From Dermatophagoides farinae (lineage: Eukaryota > Arthropoda > Arachnida > Sarcoptiformes > Pyroglyphidae), in contig NC_134685.1 in assembly GCF_024713945.1 (NCBI RefSeq), positions 1,674,001 to 1,738,000 on the forward strand: a DNA stretch of 64,000 nucleotides, in the 5' to 3' direction. Both the position numbers and the translations under genes were made by a program. Positions 24,703 through 36,800 of this stretch are shown piece after piece. The notes below the pieces were generated by a model that worked only from the letters and a program-made list of their open reading frames with translations, searched no databases and was not told where the DNA came from. How positions within the stretch are numbered: the stretch's first letter is position 1; each line of letters starts with the position of its first letter.

Positions 24703-26217
24703 TTAAACTGCCATTAGAATACAGATAGTAATACAAAGTAATAGAAAATAACCGATTGTGGCTGAAATTGAATTGAGAAAGAATAAGAAAAATGAATTAT
24801 AAAAATTTGTACAAAGATTTGTCAACATATCATTTATGATTGGTGTGATCGATTCACATTCAACAGTTTGTACAACATTATCAACTTCGATAGTTATTGG
24901 TTTCAATTGTTGTACAGTTGGTTTTAGCTGTTTTAAATCAGAACAAAGTTGTCGTACATTATCAATTTGTGATTCATATTGTTGACATTCATCAATAATA
25001 TTAACAAAATTTTCATCAACATTTTTCAATTGTTGACGAGCATCGATCATGAATTGATGAATTTTGGCAAATAAACTTTGCAAATCTTCCGAATCATTTG
25101 ATGATGATGATAATGTTAAATTTTCCCAATATGCCTGAACAAAAAGAGGCCGTTGTGTTTGACAATAGAGATAATAATCAAAATTCTTTCGTAATGATAC
25201 ATCCATTTCGAGTGTTTGTGGTAATTGTTTAGAATAAAGACAAAAATCTGAACCAGCAACAAGACCAATAAAACTGATTGTACCAAACAATGCAATCATT
25301 AACATGAAAATGTAGCCAAAAACACATGAACAGCCACGAAGACAGCCATGAAATAATCCAATGATGAATATGATTGTAAACAATGACAATACAATCAATG
25401 TAATTAATAATGCTTTTCGAATATCACTTTGATAGACATGACAATGTTCATGGGATTTATCTAATTGATTAAGAATCTCTTCAAGATTGCCATTATTTTG
25501 GATTTGATTTTCGATATCATTCAATGATGGCCGTATTTTTACACTGATTTTATCATATTCAGATTTAATACTTTCGAATTTTTCCTTTATATCGGCTATA
25601 TTTATTGTATCCAATTCATTTTTGATTTTTGCCATTGATTTATCTATATCATTGAATATTATTTCAACTTTATCGATTATGATGGCTAAAAATAAGACAA
25701 AAAAAAACAAAGTAGAAATTTAATTAAACAATTAAAAAAAATGATGTGTTCACTTACTTGTTTTATTAACATCTTTAATCTTATCAACAAACAAGTCAAT
25801 TGTATCACAAGTTTTCAATGTAAAATCATTAAATTGTTGTTGACCAACGAAACCAATGATATAGGTGACCATCGTAAGAATAGTGATCAATATAATGATT
25901 ATTGATGAAAATTGACAACAATTATTACGTTTACGTTGATACTGGTAATTGTTCATTGGAATTTTAGCCGAACTTCGAAAAAAACAAGTACAACAACATA
26001 ATAGTAAAAGTATAAATGTTAGCAAGGTAAAAACGATACCAGACATAATGGCAAAAGTGGCCATTTGATAGCCATATTCTTGAAGATCATGGTCACGGAT
26101 TGTTGCAACTGATCGACGAAAATCCAATCCATAACGAGAAATACTATGAAAATCATTAACCAATGTTGATATATTATAGCCCGAACCATTGGTCAATGGT
26201 ACGGTGTCGAAATCCAT
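24703..26217 (-). CDS. Tweety (TTYH) family membrane protein
   Basis: Two exons, 26217-25758 and 25685-24703, joined as NKT|TIIIDKV, give 480 residues. Five membrane spans are visible: about 53-76 and 104-126 in exon 1, and in exon 2 an ALLITLIVLSLF span, a GYIFMLMIALFG span and a final FFLFFLNSISATIGYF span. Family marks are the N-terminal LVNDFHSI...DF region, the Cys-rich turn after span 1, and the extracellular block SDFCLYSKQLP...DYYLYCQ between spans 4 and 5 with paired cysteines and N-glycosylation sites (NLT, NDS). TTYH proteins were described as volume-activated or calcium-activated chloride channels, though structures have questioned pore activity. Here the protein stops directly after span 5 and lacks the cytoplasmic tail of other TTYHs. 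Prominin also has five spans but is much longer. Confidence 0.8.
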
Positions 26218-27391
26218 TGTTTGTTTGATAATGTGAAGATTCTGACCAACTTGTAGGTTTTAAAACGAGTACAATAGTAAAAATATCGGCAGTATAAAAA
26301 AAGGAATATTGTTATATTATGTTTAACTTGTTGGAATGTTGTAATCAATATCCTTATTAATAATAGGTGGATCAATGGATAACAGAACAGTAACGATATC
26401 GGATCAATCAGTCACATTAATCATTCAATTTAATCAAATAGTCAACAAATGATTTTTTTTCCAAGACATTTATAAATGGTTGACAATAGCAACAAATGAA
26501 ATTTATAATCAAAAATGATTTTTTGAAATACAATGGAGATATGTATGACAATACGGAGATCAAAACTTTGGCTTTGAGTGTGTGTGTGTGATGTATGTGT
26601 GCTCATAATTTAAATGGAAATTTGATAATCGAACAAAAAAAAATAGAAATAGAAATAGAAATAAAAATGATATATATCAACTTGATGCAATCACATACAC
26701 AAACACAGAGAGACAAACAAACAATCCAACAACGGATATATACAAGAAAAAAAACAATGAATTCGAAAATCAACAAAAAAAGTTGTTATTCATAAACTAT
26801 GTTACCCGGTTACAATATATATACCACGGAACTTGAGAATCCTGACAACAACAACAACAAGAAAAATCGAATCATCAATTGAATTTATTTTCATTTTTCA
26901 AATGTAAAACATTCCAAACCAAACCAAAAAAAAAAATCATGTCATAAAAATTTCTGTCTTTGTCATTTTTTTTTATTTTATGATTCTGATGACAAAGTTG
27001 TTAGTCATAAATCAACACCTAGTGTTGATACATTCATAAATATTAGATCGTCAAGATAAGATTATTATTATTATTATCATATCAAATGAATTGAAATAAA
27101 GAAGAAGAAAGAAAACAATAATGTATTTGACATACAAAATTTTTAAAAAAAAAAATTGACAATTTTTCCTGTATATTGCTAAAATGTTTGATTAGTTAGT
27201 TGCACGAATAATAATTAGTGATGATGATGATGGTGATGATGATTTTTTGAAATAAAATCATGTTTTTTTTCTTACTGTTATTGTTGTACGTGTTTCATAT
27301 TAATTTAGACTAGAAAATGATGCAAAGAATCATTTGAATAAATCAAATTTTGAGTCTTCTTGTTGTTGTTGTTGTTGTTGTATCCCATTGA
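26218..27391. other. intergenic between Tweety gene and BROX
   Basis: Carries the Tweety upstream region and the BROX 3' region. Contains a near-perfect palindrome at 27011-27029 (ATCAACAC, CTA, GTGTTGAT), ATT and ATG repeats and A runs. No exon seen. Confidence 0.4.
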
Positions 27392-29018
27392 TTATTGTAT
27401 TGAACATCCACTTTCATTTGATTGATCATGTGATGTTTGTATCGGTTTCTCTTTTATCTCTTCAATCTGTGGTTCTTTTTCTTTATTGATTTTTTTCTGA
27501 TCCTAGATATAAATGAGAAAAGAAAAAAATTTTTTTTTTTTTTTTCGTTGATCAAATTTCAAATTATATCAACAAAAATGTTAATCATTTCAAGAAAATT
27601 GGATACATACAACAGCAATATCAAAGGCAAAATATGCTTCACTATTCCATAATTCATTCAATGTTGGTAATGTAAATTCTTCGGGTGCCACTAAACCATG
27701 TGTTGCTTTGGATTCCAATGATGGACAATCAGTAGGCACTTTTTGATGAAAACTATTTGTAATAAAAATAATTAATCAATGAATTATTGTTTTCAAAACA
27801 TCGACATACATGAAACCATTTTCACGGACACATTTTTCCTTGATTCGTGCTACCAATGGCCGTAGATTACGGAAGAATAAATGTTCATCAATTTTGGCAT
27901 TCATACCATTTTTCACCTGTTCTTTTATCGAACTATATTCACGACATAATTTTTGTGCACGTTGAAAATGTTTTTCACTTTCTTCCAATGCTCGTATAGC
28001 ATCACCACATTTTTCTTGCGCCAATAATGATTCACCTAGATAGCAATAAGCCTATGATGATGATAATCGAAGAAATTTATAAATTCAAATCATCAAATCA
28101 TTATAAACAAACAAAAACTTACATAAGATTCATATACAGCCGCTTTCAATTCCAAATATGTTAACCATTTATTGAACATTTTATTCTTCAACGATTTAAT
28201 CGAAGTTGCAGCCGTACTAAACATTACAAATGTATGATGTGCAAGTGATGAAATCAATGATGCATTATGTTTCATTTCAATTGCACGAGCAATGGTCACT
28301 TCTTGTGCTTCAGCCTGACATGTTACCTGATAGGCATTGATGACGTGTATATCTAAATCGGAACCAGTGGCCAATTTTTCCGTTAATTGTCCAACCCTAA
28401 ATGTATCCATGTTAGATTGAAGATGAAAAAAAAACAATGAAAAACAATAACCACTTACCAATGAGTTTGAATGAAACTGAAAATACCAGCTGCACGTTTT
28501 AATGAATTATGTACCTGTTTAGCTGAATCCATATCGATTTTATCCTGTGCTGCGATCCATGTCGAATGTTTCATCAACCATAATGCATATTCATAAAGAA
28601 TTGAAATCAATTCAAATACACTATCATTATGTTTTTCGGTTGTTCCTGAAATTTAGAAAAAAAATTTAATGAATGAATGAAAAAAAACAAATGAATGAAT
28701 CGTCCGTATACCGATAACCGAATTGGTCCATTTAAATGGTATTAAATTTCTTAATCTTGAAGTTTGTGTTGGTGAACGATCTTTATCCAAATGGAAACAA
28801 AGAATAAATCCTTGTAACAGTGAAAGATAGGTTTTGATTGTTTCATGAATAATGGTACCATCGGAACTTGGATCGGGAATCAATTCAATGATTGTAGCAC
28901 GAGCTTTCTGTAATGCAACACATATCTGAATTGCTGATGTTTGTGCCGATTTTAGAGGTAGATTAAATTTTAATGCAGCAGTACTTTTCAAAGGATTACG
29001 GTGATACCATTGAGACAT
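27392..29018 (-). CDS. BROX: BRO1-domain protein BROX
   Basis: Six exons: 29018-28712, 28645-28459, 28396-28123, 28051-27810, 27752-27611 and 27502-27392. Total 1263 nt, or 420 residues (human BROX is 411). The product starts MSQWYHRNPLKST, matching the family's MTHWFHRNPLK start, and carries a BRO1 fold throughout, including the conserved core CQAEAQEVTIARAIEMKHN and ENGFIFHQKVPTDCP near the C-terminus. BROX binds the ESCRT-III subunit CHMP4 and acts at nuclear envelope and endosomal membranes. The last four residues, CSIQ, form a CaaX box; Gln at the end predicts farnesylation, as in the human protein's CYIS. That motif sits on a separate final exon of 36 codons. Introns are 57-108 nt. The RNA polymerase subunit gene lies 340 nt upstream on the same strand. 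Confidence 0.95.
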
Positions 29019-29356
29019 TTTTTTTTCTTCTAAAAATTATTGTTTGTTTTATTTTTTTGTTCCAGAATTGAATCGTGGCGTAATAAATTTTTTATTTTTT
29101 TTTTTTTTTGATTAATCAAAACAAAAAATTGAGCTATTTTAACCCATTGTAGAAATAGTGAGCGCAGGTGTTTACGCCTCAAATTTTTTCAAAAAAAAAA
29201 AAAAAAAAAAATTAAAGACTTTTTTATTATTGTAAAGCGAGAAAAAACAAATATTCAAGGATAAAATTAAAAAAAAATACACATAAATCATACATTATTA
29301 TAAATTGAAGGATTTGGTTGAATTGTTAAATATTCAAGGTGATAAATTTGCCATAT

Positions 29357-29719
29357 TTAATCTTTCCAATTATGAGCACATTTTTCACAACGATAATACG
29401 TTGTCATTGGTTCATCAGCTGAACGTGTTTGCATTTGAAGATAATATGCACGATTATGTGTACATTTGGGACATTTTTCTTCAGCAATAGATGCCGATGC
29501 CCATTGATCACTATCCTTGATGATTTCCGCTTTCAATATTTGTCTTAATGGAACAAATGATAATGAAGTGATACCTTTTTTAAATGATGAATTACATTGA
29601 TAACAGCTTAGGTCTATATTTGATGGACAAAATGGATCTTTAGAAAAAAATTTCGATGATGAATAACATAATAGACCGCCACAAAAATCACAAAAATAAT
29701 CACGAAATGATAATTCCAT
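29357..29719 (-). CDS. small zinc-ribbon subunit of RNA polymerase I or III (RPA12/RPC11 family)
   Basis: A 120-residue single-exon protein with two zinc ribbons. The N-terminal one uses CDFCGG near 10-15 and CYQCN near 39-43. The C-terminal TFIIS-like one uses CPKC near 83-86 and CEKC near 111-114, with the acidic hairpin RSADEPMT near 98-105 that reaches the active site and stimulates transcript cleavage. The C-terminal ribbon (AYYLQMQTRSADEPMTT, ending NWKD) resembles POLR3K/RPC11. The N-terminal layout and the length of 120 rather than 108 residues resemble POLR1H/RPA12, which normally reads RSADEG. I therefore leave the polymerase open. It shares a 256-bp divergent promoter region with MEAF6. 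Confidence 0.8.
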   Translation of the reverse strand: MELSFRDYFCDFCGGLLCYSSSKFFSKDPFCPSNIDLSCYQCNSSFKKGITSLSFVPLRQILKAEIIKDSDQWASASIAEEKCPKCTHNRAYYLQMQTRSADEPMTTYYRCEKCAHNWKD

Positions 29720-29975
29720 GATTTTTAGTAAAATGAAAATTTAGACAAGAATTTTTTCGAATTGGTGTGTCGATTGTTTGTATGCGAACATGTGATGGCC
29801 ATAATCTTCAACGTATAAACCGGGCATTCGAATTTTCTCACTTCATCATCATATGAAATTGACATTCGAATTTTCATTCGATTAGATTAAATTCGTTAAA
29901 ATTTCTTACCAAATTTATTCGTTAATTTGGGAACAATAAAAATCATTGATTAGATGATAATTAATGATCAACACA
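29720..29975. promoter_or_regulatory. putative bidirectional promoter, RNA polymerase subunit / MEAF6
   Basis: Only 256 bp separate the two start codons of divergently transcribed genes, so both promoters must overlap or abut here. No clear TATA box is seen for either gene, as expected for housekeeping promoters. Confidence 0.55.
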
Positions 29976-30629
29976 ATGACTAGTAAAACAAATGCACCTA
30001 GTACGATTTCCGATACGAAAAATCATCTGGCTGAATTGATCAAAAAACGAGCCGAAATGCAGGTATGTTTGTTTTCAATGAAAATTTAAACTATTTGAAT
30101 ATTTGAATTGTTTCACATTTTGAATAGCAATCATTACGGACATTGGAACAACAGATTTACAATTTTGAAGGATCATATCTTGAAGATACATACCAATATG
30201 GTAATATTATTAAAGGATGGGAACGATATCTATCGACAAATCGAACGAATCAATCCAGTTCGGATAGAAAAAATGTTCGAAAATTCAAGGAAGCTGATCG
30301 TTTGTTTTCCAAATCATCGGTCACGTTTCAGGTATTTGTGTAATTTATCTAAATAATCTGATTTTCAACATCTACATTTACTGTTTATAATGCAGTTAGT
30401 AAAAGATAATGAACATGGACAGAATGAAGCAGATATACATAATGCAAATAGTGGATCTGAAGATGGTAGGTGATTCATTCAATTCCAATCATCATCATCA
30501 TTATTATTATTAAATTTCTGTACAGGCGAATCAAATTCTGTTGATGAAAATATGAACTCTTCAAAATTATCCAAAGTATCGAATAAATCGAAAAAGAATA
30601 TGGCCAAACGACCGAAAAAGGATGATTAA
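29976..30629 (+). CDS. MEAF6: MEAF6/Eaf6, subunit of histone acetyltransferase complexes
   Basis: Four exons: 29976-30062, 30128-30331, 30396-30465 and 30526-30629. Total 465 nt, or 154 residues. The product begins with a short helix region ([13 protein letters not shown]), then the conserved NuA4/Eaf6 core in exon 2: [28 protein letters not shown] and [16 protein letters not shown]. The C-terminus is Ser-, Asn- and Lys-rich ([12 protein letters not shown]). In animals this protein is a common small subunit of the NuA4/TIP60, HBO1 and MOZ/MORF acetyltransferases, bridging the scaffold and enzyme in the nucleus. Exon 3 is acidic and polar, and the tail is shorter than in vertebrates. Introns are 60-65 nt. 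It is divergent from the RNA polymerase subunit gene and converges on TMEM151. Confidence 0.95.
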
Positions 30630-30825
30630 TCTGCTCAACATATATTGTTCTCAATTCTTTGATTTTTTTTTCCATTATCTGCAACGAAATTCTGTATTTG
30701 TATCCGAAAAAAAGAACAAATCGAGAGAAAAATTATGCTGTACATTTATTCATTTATTTTTTTTTCAACTATTATTATATTCATTATTTCATATTTGTAA
30801 CGTTTTTTTTTTAAAAAAACAAATT

Positions 30826-33800
30826 CTAAACATTAACAACAACATTTTGTAATGATTGCCATGGTGGTTTCATATTGTAATAAAAATTATTAGTAGTATT
30901 ATTATCATTTAACGATAATAATCGATGATTTTGATTATCTGCAATTCTTGTAGAATCGTATTTTTTAGTAAAAAATCCCAACAATCGATTATTATTATTA
31001 TGATTATTATCATTATTCGTACAAAAATCGATTGTAATTGATCGTTTCATCTTCATTATTTTTTCCATACTATTCGATCTACCATCATTATCATTATCAT
31101 CATTATTATTACGATGATTGTGATTACCAAAAAATAATTGTGTAAAATATTGTCGAATAGATGATCTAGTAGTAGTCATATTGATTACTTCATCATATGA
31201 TGGTAGATCGATTGTCAAAGGCATTTCAATTGTTTTCATTGGATTCATATCATCCAACATTGTTGTTGTTGTCGTTGATGTTGTTGTAGGAACATTATTC
31301 AGACCTTGAGCAAAATTATCGGAACATGTTAAGATTGCTTCCGAATAACTCGGTGCAATCAAATAATTTGAAAGACTAATATTATTATCAATAGATTGTG
31401 AACGATGATTACATGATGATTGTTGTTGTTGAGACGATTGATGAATATCCATAATTGTCTGTTGTTGATTGTTGTTGAGCAGACCAAATAACTTCACAAC
31501 CTAATTTTTTTTTTGTTGAAAAAATAAAAAAATTTAAAATTTGTTTTTGAAATTTTTTAAAAAATTAAATTATATACCCTGTAATTAACATAGGCAGTAT
31601 TATATTCAAGAATAATACGAAATGGCCATGAAAGAAGAATGGCTGAAAATATCCAAAACATTGATGGTCGACAATACCAATGCCAATTATACAGGCCTTT
31701 ATCATCATCAGTGGATAATGTAATGATTGAATCATAAAAATCAATACCATCCAGATCGATACCTTCACGTATTTCAAGATATTCATCAAGTTTAAAATTA
31801 CGATGAAAAAAATTCGTTCGTTGTCGATCAAATTCTTGTGCCGATTGTTCATCGATGAAAACGAATCCCTTAAAAAAACGTATCCGTGTGATTGGTGCAC
31901 GATCAATATCGATTAATCTATCGGAAATATCTTCAACATTAAATCGATCTTCATATTGAAAACGTGCATTCGAATATCGTGTATCGATTCTTTTACGTCC
32001 CAAACGTCTTTGTGTAATATGATTCGATCGAATTTCGGTTGTAGATGAAGAGGCAGCAGCAGTTGTCGTATTAACCATTTGACAGGCCGATTGATTATAG
32101 TAACGTACATAATGATATGATGCTATAATCAAAATAAATGAAATAAACGAAAAAATAAATATCGATTTCAACACACCGATATTTGATGATGATGATCAAA
32201 AAAAAAAAAAAAAAATAGAAATAGAAAAAAAGAGATAAGAACAACATACCAGCTTTCCACCATACAATTGGTTTTGCCTGTCTCATCTGGTCAATATGAT
32301 CCATTACATATTGGATACGTTTTCCGTTAACCTATATTTGAATGCAAGAATAGATTACAATGTGGAACAAAGAAAAATCAGTTTTCGGACTTTAAGTTTA
32401 AAGAAAGAATTGTGAATTTTTTTTGTCTGGCTAAGATTTCAATGCAATTTTTCTTTTCAACTTTCTCTTCGAATCAAGATATGTGTAGTGGGTAAGGATT
32501 CTCTATTGAAGAATTGCTTGAATGGAATTACTGAAGAACAAAAAAAAATGGAAAAAAAGTTTGCTCATCTAATATGAACATCATATCATGAATGAGGAAA
32601 ACTTTTGGCTGCTCTATTGTTCAAGAGATTTTTTCGATTTCGTTTCGTTGGTTGGACAGGCCTAAAGAGGGATTTGTGACCCGATTTCTTTATTGTTTGC
32701 ATGAATGAAAATGGAAAAGTTTTTTTTTTGCAGAAAAAAAGTCAAATGGGAAAAAAAACGAACTTACCAACACAAATCTAGTTGAACAATGATAACATTC
32801 AACCGTATAGGCTAAATATAATAGAAGACCAATGATGATCAATATGGACATTTGTATTGATTGATTATCAAAAATTTGATCACCATTATTGTCATCATTA
32901 TTGTTGTTATCGTTATCTTCATTATGAACCATACATTTACGTCCAAAATGTTGTACTGAATATGGTCTAGTTTTACATTTATTCGATTTCGATAAAGACG
33001 ATGATGATAACGGACCATTTATAATCTAATAATGGAATGAAAAAAAAAATTCTTTCATTATTCTTTCATTGGTATTAGAGATTATAGAATCAATTAATCA
33101 TTGAAAAATAAAAGTGATAAAAAAAATTCCTAAGAATTAAAGAATAACTATGTAGATATACGTATAACATGTATGTGTGTGTGCGTTTGTGGAAAGAGGC
33201 ATTTCTTAAATTGAAAGATTCGAATTTCATTACGAAAATGGAATGTGGATAAACTTACATTTAATTTGATCAATGTTTGTCGCCAATTATCCAATTGCAT
33301 ATAGAATATCAATAACATTATACCATATATTAATAATGTAAGGCATAAACAACGTCCATGTAATTTATATAATCGTTGTTGAACTGAATTTTTCATAAAT
33401 GTTTCCCGTAATGATTGTCGTTGTGGATATTTGATCTATTAAGATGATTGAAATGTAAAATAAAAAACCATTAGAAAAATGAAACCAAATTATTAAAAAG
33501 AAATTATCATGATTTCTACATGTCCATCTCGATTCATTCATTCATTCATCCATCCAAAGATTGCACACATTCGAACACAATCGATATTTTTTTCCAACAA
33601 AAAGAAAATAATCGATTGTTTCGAATTCGAATAGAATTCGAATCATTCTTATTTTTTCTGAAACAATTTATTATTGCTCATCCAAAATAGAAGATTCTTA
33701 TTTTTTTCCGTTCAATTTCTTAAACTTTGATCAAGTTATCATTATTATTATTATTATTTGACTTTGGTTTTAGTTTGTCTTTTTTTTGTTTATTTTTTCA

Positions 33801-36800
33801 ATCATAAAACTCCGTGCTCCAGTTTTTTATAGTCGATGAGGTTGATATAATTGTCTTTTTTTTCATGATTTTTCTTATTAACTTTTTTTCCATTCTTTCT
33901 ATAGGTTTTTTTTCTACGAAACAGAAATAAATTGACTTCAATTTTTGGTAGCAAAGAAAAAATGATCCAATAAAATGAAGAAAATTCTTGACGTTTTTTT
34001 TTCTTATTTGAGATTGGATCATTCTGGCATTCAATTGGACAATTGTGTTTGTTTTTATTCATTTCAAACTAATAATAATAATAATAATGGCACCACCATA
34101 ATTCAGGCATGGAAAGAAAAACTAAACGATAACCTTAATACTAATATATATGACGACAACGAGACCTTATTAAAGCCAATGTGTAGATTGAAATGAGAAA
34201 AAAAATGAATTAAATTATTGCCATCAAAATAATAATCATCATCAGCAAAACAAAAAGATGGAAAATTTCTATGAAGAATGAAATTTCATTGGCAAGACAG
34301 AAAAAAAACATTATTTCTAAATTATAATTGAGAAACGGTAAATTCAATATTATTCGATCGAATATATTATTAAGGCCGTACATCAACAACAACAACATTG
34401 AAAATGTCGAAAACAATCTCCAATAGAGAAAATTGAATGAATGATATATTATTAAAAATAATTCAGTTGATGGAACAGAAAAACAAAACAAAAAAAATGG
34501 AAAACAGACAAACACAGATGCTAAATGCCAATGGCAAACATGGAACATAATATACGAAAACAAAAACAAAAAAAAAAGAAGACAAAACTTTTTTTGTTTT
34601 GCTTTGTTTTCGTTATTTGTTGTTGTTGTTGTTGTTGTTGAATGGAATTCTGACATCTTGATGATGAACACGCAAATACTATAGCCTGTGTGTGTGGGTC
34701 TGGAAACCAGAATTGGGCGAGGCGAGAATTGGAACCATAATTTTTCCACAATTCTTTGGCCTTCATTTTTTCGGTTTTTTTTCCCAGAAACTTTTATGTT
34801 TCTGTATTCTGAGCTGAATTTCCTGTTTGTTTATTTTTATTTTTTTTTTGATTTCAGATTGAATTTGTTAGTCATTTATCAGCGGTTCAATGGCATTTTT
34901 TAGAAATCCATCTTGGATCGTTTGGTTGAAACACTGAAGATGAGAATAAAAGAACAAGAAGAAAGAAAAACTAAAAGGAAATGGGATTCTATAGGATCAT
35001 TTTGTTATTGTATGTGTGTGTGTGTGTGTGATTTGAATGAAGAATGAAAAGAACGAAAATTTCATTTCTTCAATAACAAATTTTTCTTTTTCTTTTTTTT
35101 CATCTTGGATGAAAATTATAGTCTGTGTGTGACAAGGATACATCTAGAGATAGAAAAAAAAATGAATGGATCGTTCCTCCTTTTCTTTTTTTTCTCATTC
35201 TTAAGAACCAGAAAGCGAAACGAATTCCATTCGAATTTCCGTTTTTATTCGTTAAACATGGCGAACATCTTATTCAAAAAAGAGAAAAAAACACGATGAA
35301 TTTTTTTTTTGGAATGGAAAAGTTTATATATACAACAATAAATGGTACTATTTGCTAAGCAATAACATTACGAAAAAAAATATAAAAAAGAAATCAACAA
35401 CAAACACGAGAAAGAAAAAAACACACACACACAGAGGAAACCAGGAATTCTATAGGGAACCAACCATCACCACCACCAAAAAAAACGAAGAATCTTTCAT
35501 AAAAAACATTCGAATTTTCTATTTCCACATCACCATCGCATCATCATCATCAACAGCAACAACATTATTTTCGACCGAAGAAAGAAAAGGGAAGTAAACA
35601 GCAGCAGCAGCAGCAGCGGGGGGTAAAAAAAGAATTTCAATTTCATGAATGTCAGAATTGTTTGTTGCCTGAATGCCATACGCACACACACACACACACA
35701 AACAAATCAAATCAAATCAAACATCCGAATACAGAATAAAGAAGAAACAAAAATGTAGGCCTAGTCCAAAAATAATGTAAATAATAATAAAATGAGAAAA
35801 AAAAATCAAAGTGAAGTCCATTTTGGAACAGCAACAACCATCACAACAACAATATTTCTATGTCAAAAGTAAAAATAGAATTTTCAGAATATTAAAAAAG
35901 AGATGTTTTGTTGTTTTTGACATGATGTGATGTGATGTAATGGTGTGATGACCAATGACAAAAAAAAAGAATGTGATGCATTCAGATTTTGGTCAATTAA
36001 TTCAAGTGAATAGAATTATGTACAACAAAAAAAAAAAGAAATTTTGAATAATGGAATTCCGTTTGTTCCAATATATTCTGATGATGATGATGATGATATT
36101 CATTGCTATCAAACAAATTGAGTTTGAAATGAAAATTCAGAATATTCTTGAATACAAGAGAAAAAATAGAAACAAGAAAAAAAAATTTCTGGTTCAATTA
36201 TGAATCAGAAAAAGACAACGCAGAAAAAAAACAGCAATAACAACAACAATCTTTGCATGTTTATTTTTTTTTATATTCATTTTTGTTTGCTTATGAATAT
36301 TTCATAAAAAAAAACACACAAACACACACGAACACACACATTCAATATACCATGCATATCATTATCATGCAATTTTTTTCACAGTTTTTTGTTGTTGTTG
36401 TTGTTGCTTTTTTCGGATGTTCCTGGAATCCTGATAATCAAAACAACAACAATAACAACATGAAATGAGAATCTCTTTGTGAGATAGATTCTCTAGAATA
36501 GCTAGGATTTTTTTTTATTCTCGTTAATTCTATTGTTGTTGTTATTTTTTTTTATTGTAAATGACAACAATTTTTCATCATCATCATCGTCACTGTTATC
36601 ATTGCCATTCTAATCATTATCAAAAGAGAAAAACAACCGTGTGAAACAGAAGGGGGAAAAAACATCATCATTATATAAGGAACCAAGGTTGATGATGATA
36701 ATGATGGTGATGGCAATGGATTTTGATGATGATAATAATCCCTCGTAATAATCATCATCATCATCAGTAAGTTTTGGAAAAAAAGGAGAGAAAAAACTTT

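Noticed and set aside
24703-26217. Prominin assignment for the five-span protein
   Set aside because: Prominins are about twice as long with two large glycosylated loops; the SDFC and YYLYC block fits Tweety.
34210-34749. 179-codon minus-strand frame inside the TMEM151 intron with many hydrophobic residues
   Set aside because: Phe/Leu/Ile-rich from A/T runs and a Thr repeat; no membrane-protein family features, and it lies within a likely intron.
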